In this document: positions 23,905-36,100 of the stretch, one piece after another
How positions within the stretch are numbered: position 1 is the stretch's first letter
How the letters are laid out: each line of letters starts with the position of its first letter
DNA from: Dermatophagoides farinae
Taxonomy: Eukaryota; Arthropoda; Arachnida; Sarcoptiformes; Pyroglyphidae
Length of the DNA stretch: 64,000 nt
Direction: 5' to 3'
Assembly (NCBI RefSeq): GCF_024713945.1
Contig: NC_134684.1
Span: forward strand, 3,286,001-3,350,000
The notes under the pieces: model-generated
What the model saw: only the letters and a program-made list of their open reading frames with translations
Told to the model about the DNA's origin: nothing
The model's database searches: none
Made by a program: the position numbers and the translations under genes

Positions 23905-24899
23905 ATGGCCAATGATATTAAATCAAAATCTTGCGCCTGCAAAGGTATTCGAACTTGTTCAAAATGCGAACAATACCAACCACCTAAATCAAGTGATCGA
24001 AATTCGCATATTGAAAAAACCTATGTCCATTGTTGGCGATGTGGCAATCGGGCTTATGATTCTGAATTTTTCGACAAACATTTTGAGGATCATGAAAAAA
24101 CCAACAAATTCGATAATAATGTCCCTATGGTTGAAATCGATGGCATATTCTTGCAGACCGATGTGATTACTGATGATGAAGAAGTTCAACTTATCCGACA
24201 GGTTGATTCATTCGAATGGGTAGATTCGCAATCAGGTCGTCGTAAACAAGATTTTGGACCAAAAATAAATTTCAAAAAACAAAAAATTAACTTCACACCA
24301 TTCGAAGGGATGCCAAAACTTGATGTTGAACTATTGAATACAATTCGCAGTGAACGTCTTACATCACATGACGATTGGCATAGATTTTCATCGCTTCCAT
24401 TTGATCAATATTCAGATTATACGATATTGAATCGTTTTCACTCGATCGAAATTTGTCATCTTGAATATTGGTATGAAAAACATGATATTTTCAAATTTTT
24501 ATATACTCAAATTATCATTAATTTCAAAACAGTCCAGAACGTGGATCATCAATCGATCCTCATTTCGATGATAACTGGATTTGGGGTGAACGCTTGGTCA
24601 CATTAAATCTGGCTTCAACCACTGCCATTACATTGACATTTCCAGAACTATCCTCATCACCTGAATATTGTATTCGCATTGTATGTCCAAGAAAATCTCT
24701 TCTAGTACTGTATGGTGATGCACGATATAAATTTCATCATTCGATTCAAAGAACTGATATAAATCATCGACGATTGGCCATAACATTTCGTGAATTAGCC
24801 TATTCATTTTTTCAACAATCATATCTAAACAAAGATATGCGACATTTACAAATCCGTGATGAATTTCTTAATCGTTCGAAAAAATTTATTATCAAATAA
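23905..24899 (+). CDS. ALKBH4: Alpha-ketoglutarate-dependent dioxygenase ALKBH4
   Basis: Fe(II)/2-oxoglutarate dioxygenase of the AlkB family; ALKBH4 in mammals is reported to act on actin methyl-lysine and on DNA. Exons are 23905-24470 and 24533-24899 (62-nt phase 2 intron), giving 310 residues against about 302 in human. The ALKBH4 N-terminal signature CACKGIRTCSKC is at residues 10-21, and the family-specific SQSGRRKQDFGPK follows. Splicing restores EYCPERGSSIDPHFDDNW; H199 and D201 are iron ligands. The distal His is near 258 (HHSIQR) and the 2-oxoglutarate-binding RRLAITFREL near 268-277. All catalytic residues are present. Residues 43-63 add a perfect C2H2 zinc-finger spacing. The frame extends upstream to 23827, but the Met at 23905 matches the family's short N terminus. 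Confidence 0.93.
24885..24890 (-). terminator. Polyadenylation signal for BRF1 inside the ALKBH4 coding end
   Basis: TTTATT on + reads AATAAA on the minus strand, about 105 nt after the BRF1 stop. It lies within the last codons of ALKBH4, so the two transcripts would overlap tail to tail. Confidence 0.35.
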
Positions 24900-24900
24900 A
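24895..24900 (+). terminator. Polyadenylation signal overlapping the ALKBH4 stop codon
   Basis: AATAAA overlaps the TAA at 24897-24899. No other AATAAA occurs before the BRF1 stop at 24994. Confidence 0.35.
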
Positions 24901-24993
24901 CAAAATAATGCATTCAGATAAAAAAAAAATCTAAAATTACAATATAAACAAATGAAATGGTTTGAGTTCATTGACATTGAATATTTTTCCTGG

Positions 24994-27325
24994 TTAAAAA
25001 CCACAGTCTTCAAAATCATCTGCATATCCGCTTTCGCCTTGTAAGCTATATTTTTGTTTAATTTTCTGAAATTCATCATCATCATCGTCGTCATCAACAT
25101 TGTCATCATCAACATTGTCATCGTCACCGAAATAATCAACATCATCGTCATCATCAATTGAATTGATATTGGTTGATGGTTTTTGTATTGGCATTTTTAT
25201 TTTCTTATTACTAACATCGTTATGATCTTCATCATCAATGTCAGTTGGTTGAATATCAATAACTTTATCTTTCTGATTGATCGATGAATTTGTTTCTTGG
25301 TGATCATTTTTATCATCTGATATTGAAGCAACATTTTCTTTTGGTGAGTATGATGATGTTTCAATCGCTGGAACTTTGGCATATGAATGATATAACGATA
25401 CCAGAAGTGCAGTGTCTTCCTTATCAGATTGAGAATCAACCACTTCGTTAGTGTTCGAATGATTCGGCATAACTGTTATGTCACTAGTGCACGGTTTTGA
25501 ATGAGAACTTTGATCCGATTCTTCATTGAATAATTCTTTGAGATTAAGATTTGAATTTAATTGGATAGATTTGGCTTTAGCAGCAGCTTTAACAGCTTCA
25601 CTAGCACTGGTTGCTGTTGACGTTTCAACTTTGTCCATTTTCCGTCGTTTTTTCTTCTGTAAAATAGAAAAAAAAATATTTCATAAACGATATCAAAAGT
25701 TGACAAGAAAAACTTACTGTTTTGCCATTTTGTTCTTTTTCATTATCCTCTTGTGTTTCTTGCTGTTTTCTTTTTAATAATTCTTGGGCTTCTTTTTCCA
25801 AAAATTCTCGATTCAACATTGTCCATTCCATTTGTCGCTGACCAATTTCTGTTTGATCATCAATAATATAGGCATTTATTTCATCATCATCAATATCTTC
25901 ATCAAGACCTTTTTCTAATAGATCTTGATAATTATTCGTTTCCTCTCTAATTGTTTCACGTCTCAATAGGCCAAGACTTTCGGCTGAAGGCCTAAGATTG
26001 GCCCAATATTCAATCTCTTCATTTGATGGATTACCATGATCTTCAAAATGCATTTCTTGAGTCATTTTCGTTATATTACCATCGATTGATAAGATATTAT
26101 GATCAATAATTGTTTCCTTAATAATTGAAGTTTCATCATCTTTGAGTTTATCTCCATCATCTTGAAATGTGAATATATCTTTCAGGAACTTGGCATACAT
26201 TCCACGTAATTTTACTCTGGATTCTTTTAAATGTTCTTCGATAATATCCTGATATTTTTCCGCTTTTTTCAGATTAGCTTCGATATCATCCTTTAGGGTT
26301 GCGGATAATTTGAATGCAGGAGGATCTTCCTCTTCAGTAAGAGAATGATCGTTTAGACATGAATTCTTTATATGTTAATAAACTTGATGGCGTATCAACA
26401 AATTCGTTAATACGTTTACGTATGGTTGACTCACAAACTTTAGCTATGGATATGATGTCTTTGAAAGAACATCGAACATTATTGATACGGGCGGCGACGA
26501 GTACAGCGGCTGCACATACACCAGAAGGTCTACGACCAAAATGAATCCAATCACGTTTCATTCGTTGTACGATTCTATTGGACGTTTCACGAATGGATGA
26601 CGCTGAGCGCTTTACCTGCAATAAAGTTCGATCGCCTAATAATAAGTTCATTAGAGATTTTTCGATAATATAAACAATAATAATAATATGCAACTAACCA
26701 AGATTGAGCATATCAACGAATCGGACAATATATTCACTTGGATCAACTGATTTTATATTAAACCGCAATAAACGAATAATTTGAAAATAATAGCGACCAA
26801 TATCGTAGACATTTGCTTCGGCAACATCGCTAATATCCAATAGGATCACATTAGCACCTTCAGTACGAACAGCAATATATAGACATGCAGCCAATACAAT
26901 ATTCAAGCGTCGGCCATTCATATATTTTTTAATTAATAATTGATGATAAAATCCACTGGATATCTGTGCAAATGATCCACTAATATATAATTTGTCACAA
27001 TATCGTCGTAGAATGGTTTTAGCATTATCCACCGATGCTAAACATTGTCCATGACTTGAAAATTTACTGTTTACAAGAAAGGTAAAGAATATAATTAATC
27101 ATTCTGTATTCCACCTGAAACATACCTGTTGACGAATCCTTTTTCTACACTATAAGTGGATCCAACGGCTGAATATCTTCCACGATCATCTTCACGATAT
27201 TGTATTTCATCGGTAAAAGCACCCAATTCAAAACATTCACCACAACCAGTACAAAACATACCGGACATTTTCTTGTCGTGAACAATTTCACCTTTATTAC
27301 AAAGATGACAAATTGTAGCAGACAT
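24994..27325 (-). CDS. BRF1: TFIIIB subunit BRF1, with an apparent +1 frameshift
   Basis: RNA polymerase III initiation factor subunit that recruits Pol III to tRNA and 5S genes. Exons on the minus strand: 27325-27126, 27066-26699, 26635-25718, 25656-24994; introns are 59-63 nt. A TFIIB-type zinc ribbon lies at residues 6-28 (CHLC ... CTGC). Two cyclin repeats follow: the first around [15 protein letters not shown] to VDMLNLG, the second around [14 protein letters not shown] to [14 protein letters not shown]. Next come EEEDPPAF and the BRF1 homology block ([16 protein letters not shown]). A basic KKKRRK and an acidic Asp-rich C-terminal tail end the protein, about 715 residues in all. Within exon 3 the frame breaks near 26351-26354: upstream reads ...YKEFMSK, downstream [11 protein letters not shown], needing removal of one base. 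Both sides are conserved, so this is a sequencing or assembly indel or a recent lesion. Confidence 0.92.
26351..26360 (-). other. Frameshift site in BRF1
   Basis: On the minus strand the frame reads ATG TCT AAA C, and the conserved downstream frame then resumes at GAT CAT TCT. One extra base sits in or next to the AAA run (TTT at 26352-26354 on +). Left as is, the upstream frame ends at the TGA at 26334-26336. Confidence 0.75.
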
Positions 27326-27766
27326 CTTCGATGATTGTTTAATAAAAAATGAAATATGACAATGACAATAATCAATGAAACAATTTAAAGATTCAAAGAT
27401 CCACCATGCTGCAATGATCAATGGCTAAACTTGGCTCATAAACATAGGGTCATTCAGAAAAAATGTTATGAATTTAATTTTGATTTATCGCCACCAGATT
27501 ACACTATCTGCAGTATAAATGACCTCAATCTGATAATTGATGCAGTGGCAACTGATTTAGATTGTCATTTCAGATTATGTCCATTTTTCTATACTCAAAT
27601 TCTAGATATTCAAAATAAGACAGCTTTCCATAATGAAATTCTGATTGAGTAATTCAATTTTATCCCAGAATATTATTTGATGAAAACGAAATCTAAAAAA
27701 TCTCTGTAACCTTTTCAGCCGCGATCTGAGATTGAAATCCAGTTAATAATTGCCACAATAATCGAT
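27326..27766. promoter_or_regulatory. Divergent promoter region between BRF1 and the SLC17 transporter
   Basis: 441 bp separate the two start codons, which point away from each other. The stretch must contain both leaders and promoters. No TATA box or clear motif was recognised, and the open frame at 27431-27652 looks like chance. Confidence 0.5.
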
Positions 27767-29583
27767 ATGAATCCGTCAATGCAGAATGTTATTGCCGATA
27801 GTGAACCTAATCCGAATCGAAAAATGACAAGTAGGTTGGGTTATTTTTCGAAAAATTAATTAATCATACTTGGTGATCATTACTATTCACAACATGTTAA
27901 CAGAATGTCAGTGTTTGCCAAAAAGATTCATATTGGTTATAATGGGATTTTTCGGTTATAATTTACTCTATATGCTTCGTGTGAATCTATCCGTTGCAAT
28001 CGTATCTATGGTAGATCATAATCATAACCAGTCAAATCAAACCTGGATGATAATGAATAATAATGGATCTAATAACATGACCATTACAAACGGGATTATT
28101 GAAAAGGATAAATTTGATTGGAATGAAAACATTCAGGCATTGATTCTCAGTAGTTTTTTTGCCGGTTATGTTATAACACAATTTCCCGGGGGAAGATTAG
28201 CTGATTTATTTGGTTCAAAATGGCTTTTCGGTCTAGGCATTATGGCCACATCAATATTGACTATAATTAGTCCGTTTGCAGCTCGAATACATTATTCTGT
28301 ATTTATTGGTTGTCGTGTATTGGAAGGATTATTCGAAGTACGTTGGCTATATAATAATACTTGTAATTTTGAAGAAATTTGAATTCGTTATGTTTTTTTT
28401 CCCGAATTTAGGGACTAGCATATCCTAGTATGCATTCAATGTTTGCAAAATGGATTCCATTGTATGAACGTAGTCGAATGTCAACATTTATGTATTCTGG
28501 ATCACAAATAGGAACCGTATTAACAATGCCTATTGCGGCACTCTTATGTGATTCAGAATTTTTCGGTGGTTGGCCATCAGTATTCTATGTATTTGGATCT
28601 ATTGGATTAATTTGGTGCGCAATCTGGTTCATAGTGGTTCATGAGACTCCGGAAATTCATCCGACCATTCAACGTAAAGAATTAGAAATGATCATTGCCA
28701 ACCGGAATAATGACCTGACAAAAAAAGTAAGTTTCTGATTTTTTTTCTCATTTTACTGGTAATCACTATGATGGTCATCATTAATTATGATTATGAATAT
28801 GTAACAGAAACCGAAAATGCCATGGCGATCAATTATTACATCGGTCCCATTATGGGCATTGGTTATAGCACATTTCGGACAAAATTGGGGATTCTATACA
28901 TTTTTAACACAATTGCCGCGTTATTTTCAAAATGTTTTACATTTTGATATTAAAAAAGTAAGTTTACATTCATTGCATTCAGATATATTTTCATTGAATT
29001 TGTTTAGAACGGACTATATTCATCATTGCCATATTTATGTCAAGCAATTGTTGGTTGTATGGCTGGATATATTTGTGATAAACTTTATGCTAGCCAATTT
29101 TTCCGGTTGGGAACATTAAGAAAAACGGCCAATACAATAGCATTCCTTGGGCCAACCATTTGTTTATTGTTATTGATACAAATTGGTAATAATGATCCCA
29201 AATGGTCTATCATATTATTCACAATAGCATTGGGATGCAATGGAATGTTTCTGGCTGGTTATCATGTTACACATTTAGATATGTCACCAACATATGCTAG
29301 CACATTGATGGGAATCACGAATTGTTTGGCAAACCTGGCCGGAATATTTGCCCCATACGTTGTTGGAATCATATTAACCAATGTTCAAATCGAAAAGCAA
29401 AAACAACAACAACAACAACAACAATCATCATTATCATCGAACGATGGATGGAATCAAGTATTCTATGTATCATGTATTATTTATATATTATCGGCTCTCA
29501 TATTCGTGCTATTTGGCTCTAATGAAAGACAAACCTGGGACAATTGCATACCTGATGACGATGATGATGATGATGATATTTGA
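27767..29583 (+). CDS. SLC17 family anion transporter (sialin / Na-phosphate / VGLUT-like)
   Basis: Major-facilitator transporter of 512 residues. Exons: 27767-27830, 27904-28337, 28412-28726, 28808-28957, 29008-29583; introns are 50-81 nt. The ATG at 27767 is placed by splicing MNPSMQNV...NRKMTK onto CQCLPKRFILVIMGFF. TM1 carries the family RVNLSVAIV motif. The first loop has four N-glycosylation sequons. TM2-3 shows FFAGYVITQFPGGRLADLFG (MFS motif A type). R159 and E166 (CRVLEGLFEG, then YPSMHSMFAKWIP) match the Arg/Glu pair essential in vesicular glutamate transporters and sialin. ENGLYSSLPYL-type sequence opens the C-terminal half as KKNGLYSSLPYL. The last loop has a Gln run and the tail is Asp-rich. 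Substrate and membrane (lysosome, vesicle or plasma membrane) cannot be told from sequence. Confidence 0.92.
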
Positions 29584-30119
29584 GTATGTTGTCCGTAAAG
29601 ATGATGCACACATTCTGTAATTCATTTATATATGTTACTCATAAAAAAAAATACTACCAAAGCTTATCATTATCAACATAGAAAGCATAATATTAATGAT
29701 GATCATGATGATGATGATGATGATGGAAAATGAACAAAAAAAAGAAAAGAAAAACATTGACATCCGTTAAAAGAATTCATAGAGAATAAAAATCAGTTTT
29801 ATATTCATTCATTTAATTCATATTTTGATTATACATATAATTGTCAATAATAATTTTGATTTGATTGATTGATTTTAGATACAATGTTATGGCCTACATA
29901 TAAACATTGCATCTTGATGAAAAGAATTGTACAAAAACCGACAGCCATCTTTTGATTAGTTTCAGAATTTAAAAATTTTAAAAAATATCCTTTTTTTTAT
30001 CTGAATAAAAACACACTACATAATGATGATGATGATGATGATGATGATAATGTTCCAGAATAGAAATGATAAAATTATTACAGATGATGCTTAGGAATTG
30101 GATGGGAAGATTATTTTTT
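29584..30119. other. Convergent 3' UTRs of the SLC17 and MTCL-like genes
   Basis: 536 bp between the two stop codons. It holds AATAAA (+) at 29785 and ATG/GAT triplet runs near 29697-29730 and 30022-30049. A minus-strand ATTAAA at 29817-29812 could serve the MTCL-like gene, in which case the transcripts overlap. Confidence 0.5.
29785..29790 (+). terminator. Polyadenylation signal, SLC17 gene
   Basis: AATAAA about 200 nt after the stop. Confidence 0.45.
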
Positions 30120-33100
30120 TCATACATTTGTTTCGGTACGATAGATTTTTATTTTCGGCGGTGGTGAACGTTTTGATGGTGGTATGGCCAGATTTGAATG
30201 CAATGGTTTCTGTTTCAATTGGGCTATACCAGGAATGACCATAGGACTAGATTCTTGATAGAGCTGTATGTGTGAATAGAATGATTATTATTAGTGAAAT
30301 ATAAAAAAAATCATTCAACAAACCTTTTTTATTTCAGGTGATTTTGATCTTGTCGGTGATTTAGTCCTACTAGTTGATTGTTGTTGTTGTTGTTGTTTCG
30401 AAGATTGTATTTCCGGTGTTTCCGATAATACGGATGCACTACGAGAGAATGTTTTGGACAATGTTTTAGATATTTTATATCGAAGACTTTTCTCTTTCTT
30501 TTCACGTTGTTTAGCCAATTCAATTGGACTTTTTTCAAATCCTTGCAATGTGAGATTCTGTTTTAACGCTTCATCATCAGATGATTTTGTTGATTTTCGA
30601 ATTTTAAATCTTTCTTTAAGAGATTTTTTTGGTTCAGCTGCTGAAATAGCACTGGTATCTGAATCACTTCCACCAGCGAATGATGAATCTTTTGTGAATC
30701 CTGGCCTCAAACGAAGCAATGTATTGGATGGAGCAAAAAATCCTGATCCAGATGAATCGGATTCATAGCCACCACCATATGCATAACGACTACGAAGATT
30801 ACTAATGGATGAATTTGGTGTACTGTTCAATGAATGATCTGAATCCCAGATTCGTTCTTGTGAAGCACCACGAAGCTGTTGATCCAACGATAATGATTTC
30901 TTGACCATTTTAAGTCGAGGCGGTGCACGCTTTATATGACTTGGTGGTGGTAGATTTGTTGCCGATGCTAATGATGTACTTGAACCGCCAGTATAACGGC
31001 CATTTAGATTTGATGAGACACTAATTTGTGATGCGGCTCGTGCTTCCTGTATGATTTCATTATATCTAGAATGTAACCGTTCCTTAAGTTGATTGATAGT
31101 TTCAACAATCTCTTCTTGTTTGTTATTATTTAATGTAGTTTGTTGGGTAGTTGAACGAACAGTTTTCATTGATGAATTGGCAGTCGTCGATGATTTCTGT
31201 GTTATCGAATCAACTATTTTACGCAATTCAGCCATTTCAATGTCAATAAAATCTATTTTAGCTTTTTCGAACATTCCACGTTCTCGTTTATAGCGTTCAT
31301 TTTGGGATTTTAGTCTTGCGTGCACTTCTTTCAATGCTAACAAATCAAATTGAAGTTCGGCAATTTTTTGCTGAGTTTCAACATGTTCTTTATCCATGTT
31401 TGTCTTCAATTCTAACAACTGTCGACGTGCTTCTTCACGTTCTTTTTCACGAAGACTTTCAATACCCATCAATTTATCACGTAATTCTTGAATGAATTTT
31501 TGCGTATCCTGCAATAACCGCAAGTTTTCTTGTCGTTCCTTTTCCCATGCTAATTCCATTTTTGTACGAGCATAATTTCTAGTTGAGCCTCGTGTCTCTA
31601 ATAAAATCCTTTCCTCTAATTGATTGATCTGTGTTTTATATTCGGCCAACTGTATTTGCCATGTACTTTTTTCTGTTCCATGTTGAATTTTCAGATTACG
31701 ATTTTCCAACAATGCTCCCTCCAAATCGGTTCGAACGATACGTAATTGAGAATGAAGATCTTCAATTTCATTTCGAAAAGTGCCCTTAAATGTTCCCTGG
31801 TCTTTGTTAGATTTTTCCAATGATTCACGATATCTATCACGTTCCTGTGCTAAATGCACCATTTGTTGTTGTAAATGTTCAACTTCTTCGCCCAATAATC
31901 TCATACGACCTTCATATTCGGCATGTAATGCAGCCAATTCGCCTTTATGTGATGTTTCTGAATGTTCTAATCGTATACGATAGTCTTGTAACTCTTTATC
32001 GACTTGTGCACGACCAGTAATACTCATAAATCTAGTATTCCGTTCCACTCGTTCAAGTTCACCAATTCTTGTTTGTAGTGCATCCATTTTGATACGATTA
32101 CGTTCACGTTCTTCATTATGAACACGTTCCTCTTTACGATATGAATTTAGAAGATTTTCTTTTTCCGTCATCAACATTTTAAGTCGGTTACGTTCCTCTT
32201 CAATCAAATTAGCTTTATTGAGTTTTGATTCCAGATCGGCAACACGTTCTTGTAGGGTCAATTTTTCTTTATACCATTCTTTTCGTTGACTAATAAACGA
32301 ATGCAATTTTATTTCCAAATTTTTTTGGAAATAAAAAAAAACATATAAATCCAATAAGTGGTTAATATTATCAATTATTTATATTATAATCATATACTTA
32401 CCTCATCGATGTTTCTTTCAATGATTTTATTTCATTCAATTTTTCTTCATAGCTTTTTTTTAATGACTCAACAGCTTCGACAAGAGTTCCTTTTTCGGCC
32501 ACAGCTCGTGATTTCAAATCAACAAAATCTTTTTCAAGCATTTCATATTTATTCGTCAAATCATCATAATCTTGTTTGATTTTGTTCAATTCTTTTTCAC
32601 TTGAATTGATACGATTCGTATAATCATATTCAACATCATCAAGTTTGGCCTGCTGACGACGGATTTCACGCTCCAATTGAACAATTCTTTCTTGTGATCG
32701 TAATAATTCCTCTTCACGGCCACGGCCAACATTTTCAATCTCTTTCTCCAATCGTTCACGTTTTCGTTGTTCACTTTTCAATTGATTCTCTAATCCTTGA
32801 ATTTTTTCCATCAATTCATTCTGTTCTTTTCTCACCTGAACATTATTGGATTTAAGTTTTTCATTCAATTCTTTTACTTCTTTTTCAGACTTTTCTAATT
32901 TTGTTGCCAATTCTGTTGAACGATTCTTATAATTGGTCGATTCTTCTCGTAATGATTGTAATTCAAAGTGTACTTCTTTTCGTACATTTTTTGATGTTAT
33001 TTCTATTTTTTGATTAAATTCATCACGAATTTTGGCCTCTTTTCCTTTGAATTCATTCCGTTGTCTATCAATTTGTGTCTGTAATTCATTAATGGTCATA

Positions 33101-36100
33101 CGAGATTCGTCCAATCTTCGTTTAAGTTCATTGCATTCTTTTTGCAAGGTAATGGATCGATTATCACCACTAGCAGTAATAGCAGTTGTTTTAGTTTTTG
33201 TATTAGAATCGACCTGTCAACAAGAATAAAAACAACAATTATTTTTAGTTTGACCTATATACTTTTTTTCGAAATTGTATACAATGTTCAAAAATTTGGT
33301 TTTATGTTACACATATAGGTATTTCTAAATATCAAGGGACCAGAGAACAACAAAAAAAAACTTTATACAGAAAAAACACTCACATCATTTATTATAAGCT
33401 GGCTGTTCAAATTCCGTACACGTTCCAATTCTTTTTTCATTTCATCAAGTTTGTTGTTCAATTCTTTTTCAAATTTTTCACTTGCTTTTAATTTATTTGT
33501 CAATACATCGATCTGTTCATTGAATTGTTCTAGTTGTTGTCGTAGTTTACCATTATCATCATTCAATTGTTTGTTATTTTGAATAAATTCCGATAATTTA
33601 TTATTCAAATCATCAGCATTAGTTTTATATCGTTGTATATTGGCTTCTAGATCTTTGATTTTATGTTCATTTTCATTGCCATTGTTTTTATTATGACTAA
33701 TACTATTGGCTATTGATGTTGTTTGTACCAATTTGTCTAATTTCTCTTGCAAACTTTTCGTACGATGTTGTTCCTCTTCCAATCGTTTTTTCAAATCATT
33801 CACTTGACTTGTTTCATGTTGTTGAGAATTTTTAACACCATTCATGTTGTTACCAGATTTTTGTTGCTGTTCTGATTCCTGTATTGATCGTTTTAATTCG
33901 GACACCTCTTCGGCCAGATTCTCAATGAACGCATCTTTACCACGTATATTCGTCTGTAAATGTTCTAGTTCTTCTTCCATTTCTTTGATTATTTCTTTCA
34001 ATTCCAAACGTGTAGCTGTTTCTCGTATCACACGATTTACTCTTCGTCTGAGCATAATAAAAATAAAATCAAGAAAAAAAAGTTAGTTAAAATAAGTGGT
34101 CTACATTATGACTATAGAAAAAGTTTCATTACATTAAAAAGAAAATAGATAAAATCAATATAGGATACATGCAATTTCAATTGTATGTATAACATATAGT
34201 TTTTTTTTTTAAACACTAGACCAATATAGTGAATGATGATAATGAAGATGATGATAGAATAGAATAGAGAAAAAATACAGAATAATATATACAAACCTTG
34301 GATTTAAAGAGTCTTTAAGTTTTTTATATTCACGATTGATTTTGGCCATTTCGATATCCATCTTTGCCAATTTGGATTGCTGATTGGACAGATCGTTCTC
34401 TTTCTGTCGCAATTGTTTTTTTAGATTGCCAATAAAATCCGTTTCAGTTTCAGTCGTCTCTGTATTCAATTTTGTATTCATTAGATCAGTTTTCAATGAA
34501 TCACATTTACGTTCCAGTTCACGTATTTTGTCTTTTAATTCAATGTTTTCCATTTGCAATTGATCGGCAGGTCCCGGTGGAGGTTTTTTACTAATACGTA
34601 ATTGTAGCCGTTTATTTTCATTCAATAGTTTCTCATTTTCATTCTCTAATGCGATCATTTTTTGTCGCAAAATGTTTGCTTCTTGTTCGAATAGTTGTAA
34701 TTGTTTTTTCATATCCAATGATTGTCCTTCAGAATCTAAACTACGGCTACGATTAATCACTTTCGATGTTCGTCGTCTATGTAGTTCAACTTCGGTACGA
34801 AGACTTTCATTTTCTTTTTCTTTATCCACTAATTTTTTTCGTAATTCACGTGCTTCAGTTTCAAGTATTTTAATCTTATGATCATAAATAACATTTACTG
34901 GTGATCCGGCCGGTATTTCTGGTATTTCCATTTTCGTTATTGGTTGTGATACTAATTTGTCTTGTAGATATTTAATTTCTTGTTGAAAATTTTCATTCTC
35001 CTGTTCCAGCTCATCGGTTTTTCGCCTCAAGACAATCATTTCTTGTTCATATAATTCAAGATGAAGTTTCATTTCTTCAGGATTCAATTCATCACTTTCA
35101 CTTTCATCATCATCTAAATCATAATAAATATACAAAAATGGATGGATGAAAATCTAAATTAAGCCAATTTCAATCTAACCTACCTTTAGTTTGATTATTT
35201 TTCAAAGTCATTTTCCGTATTTGTAACATTAGAATTTCATTCTCCTGTTCCATTGTTGACAATTTTTTTCTTGTCGTACGTGTTTCTTCTTCAGAAAATT
35301 TAAGCTGTTCTTGTAGATCTTTTTCACGTTCCATTGTATCGTATAGATCACGAACAACTTGTTCATAATCTTTTGTGCTTTGATCAAACGATGGTGATGG
35401 TGATAATTTTCCAAATGGTTTACGGCCACTATCATTTGTTGTTGTTGTTGTTGTTGTTGTTGTCAATTTATTTTTATTTCGTTGCTGTTCTTGTAATTGT
35501 TGCAATTGTTCCATATCTAGTAGCCGTTCTTCTTTGAGCTGTTCAATTTCGGCATGTAATTTTAACGATACTTCTTTAGCAATAGATAGTTCATTTTCCA
35601 ATTCTTTCATTTTACGTTTATCCACATCCATCTGAGCTGTTTCATAAAGATCATGCAATTGTTTTTGCATGTCCAATTTTTCATTATCTAATTGTTCGAC
35701 AGTTCGTTCGGCTTTTTTCAATTTAAATTGCAGAACACGACAATTTTTTGACATTGTTTCTAGTTCATGTTTTATCACACGAAATTCAGATGATTGATCT
35801 TCACGAAAATTGTCATGTAATTCTTGAAATTCTACTTCCAATTCTTTGACATCTTTTTTTATGTCTTCATTTTCTTGCGTAAGTTGTGCGATTATTTTTT
35901 CCGATTGTATAAGTTTATTTCGTAATTCATTCACAGAATCGTTATTGTTATTGGTTCGTTTCATTCTATCTTCCAATGTTTTCTTTTCATTTTTCAATGT
36001 TTTAATTTCATTTTCCATATCGACAACACGTTGTTTTAGTTTAGCCATTTCATCAAAATTCTGTTTAATCGATTCTTGGCCACTTTCTGCTGTTTTGGCA

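Noticed and set aside
27431-27652. Open frame of 73 codons between BRF1 and the SLC17 gene
   Set aside because: It starts at TTG, has no recognisable family, and lies in the shared promoter/leader interval. The transporter's real first exon starts at 27767.
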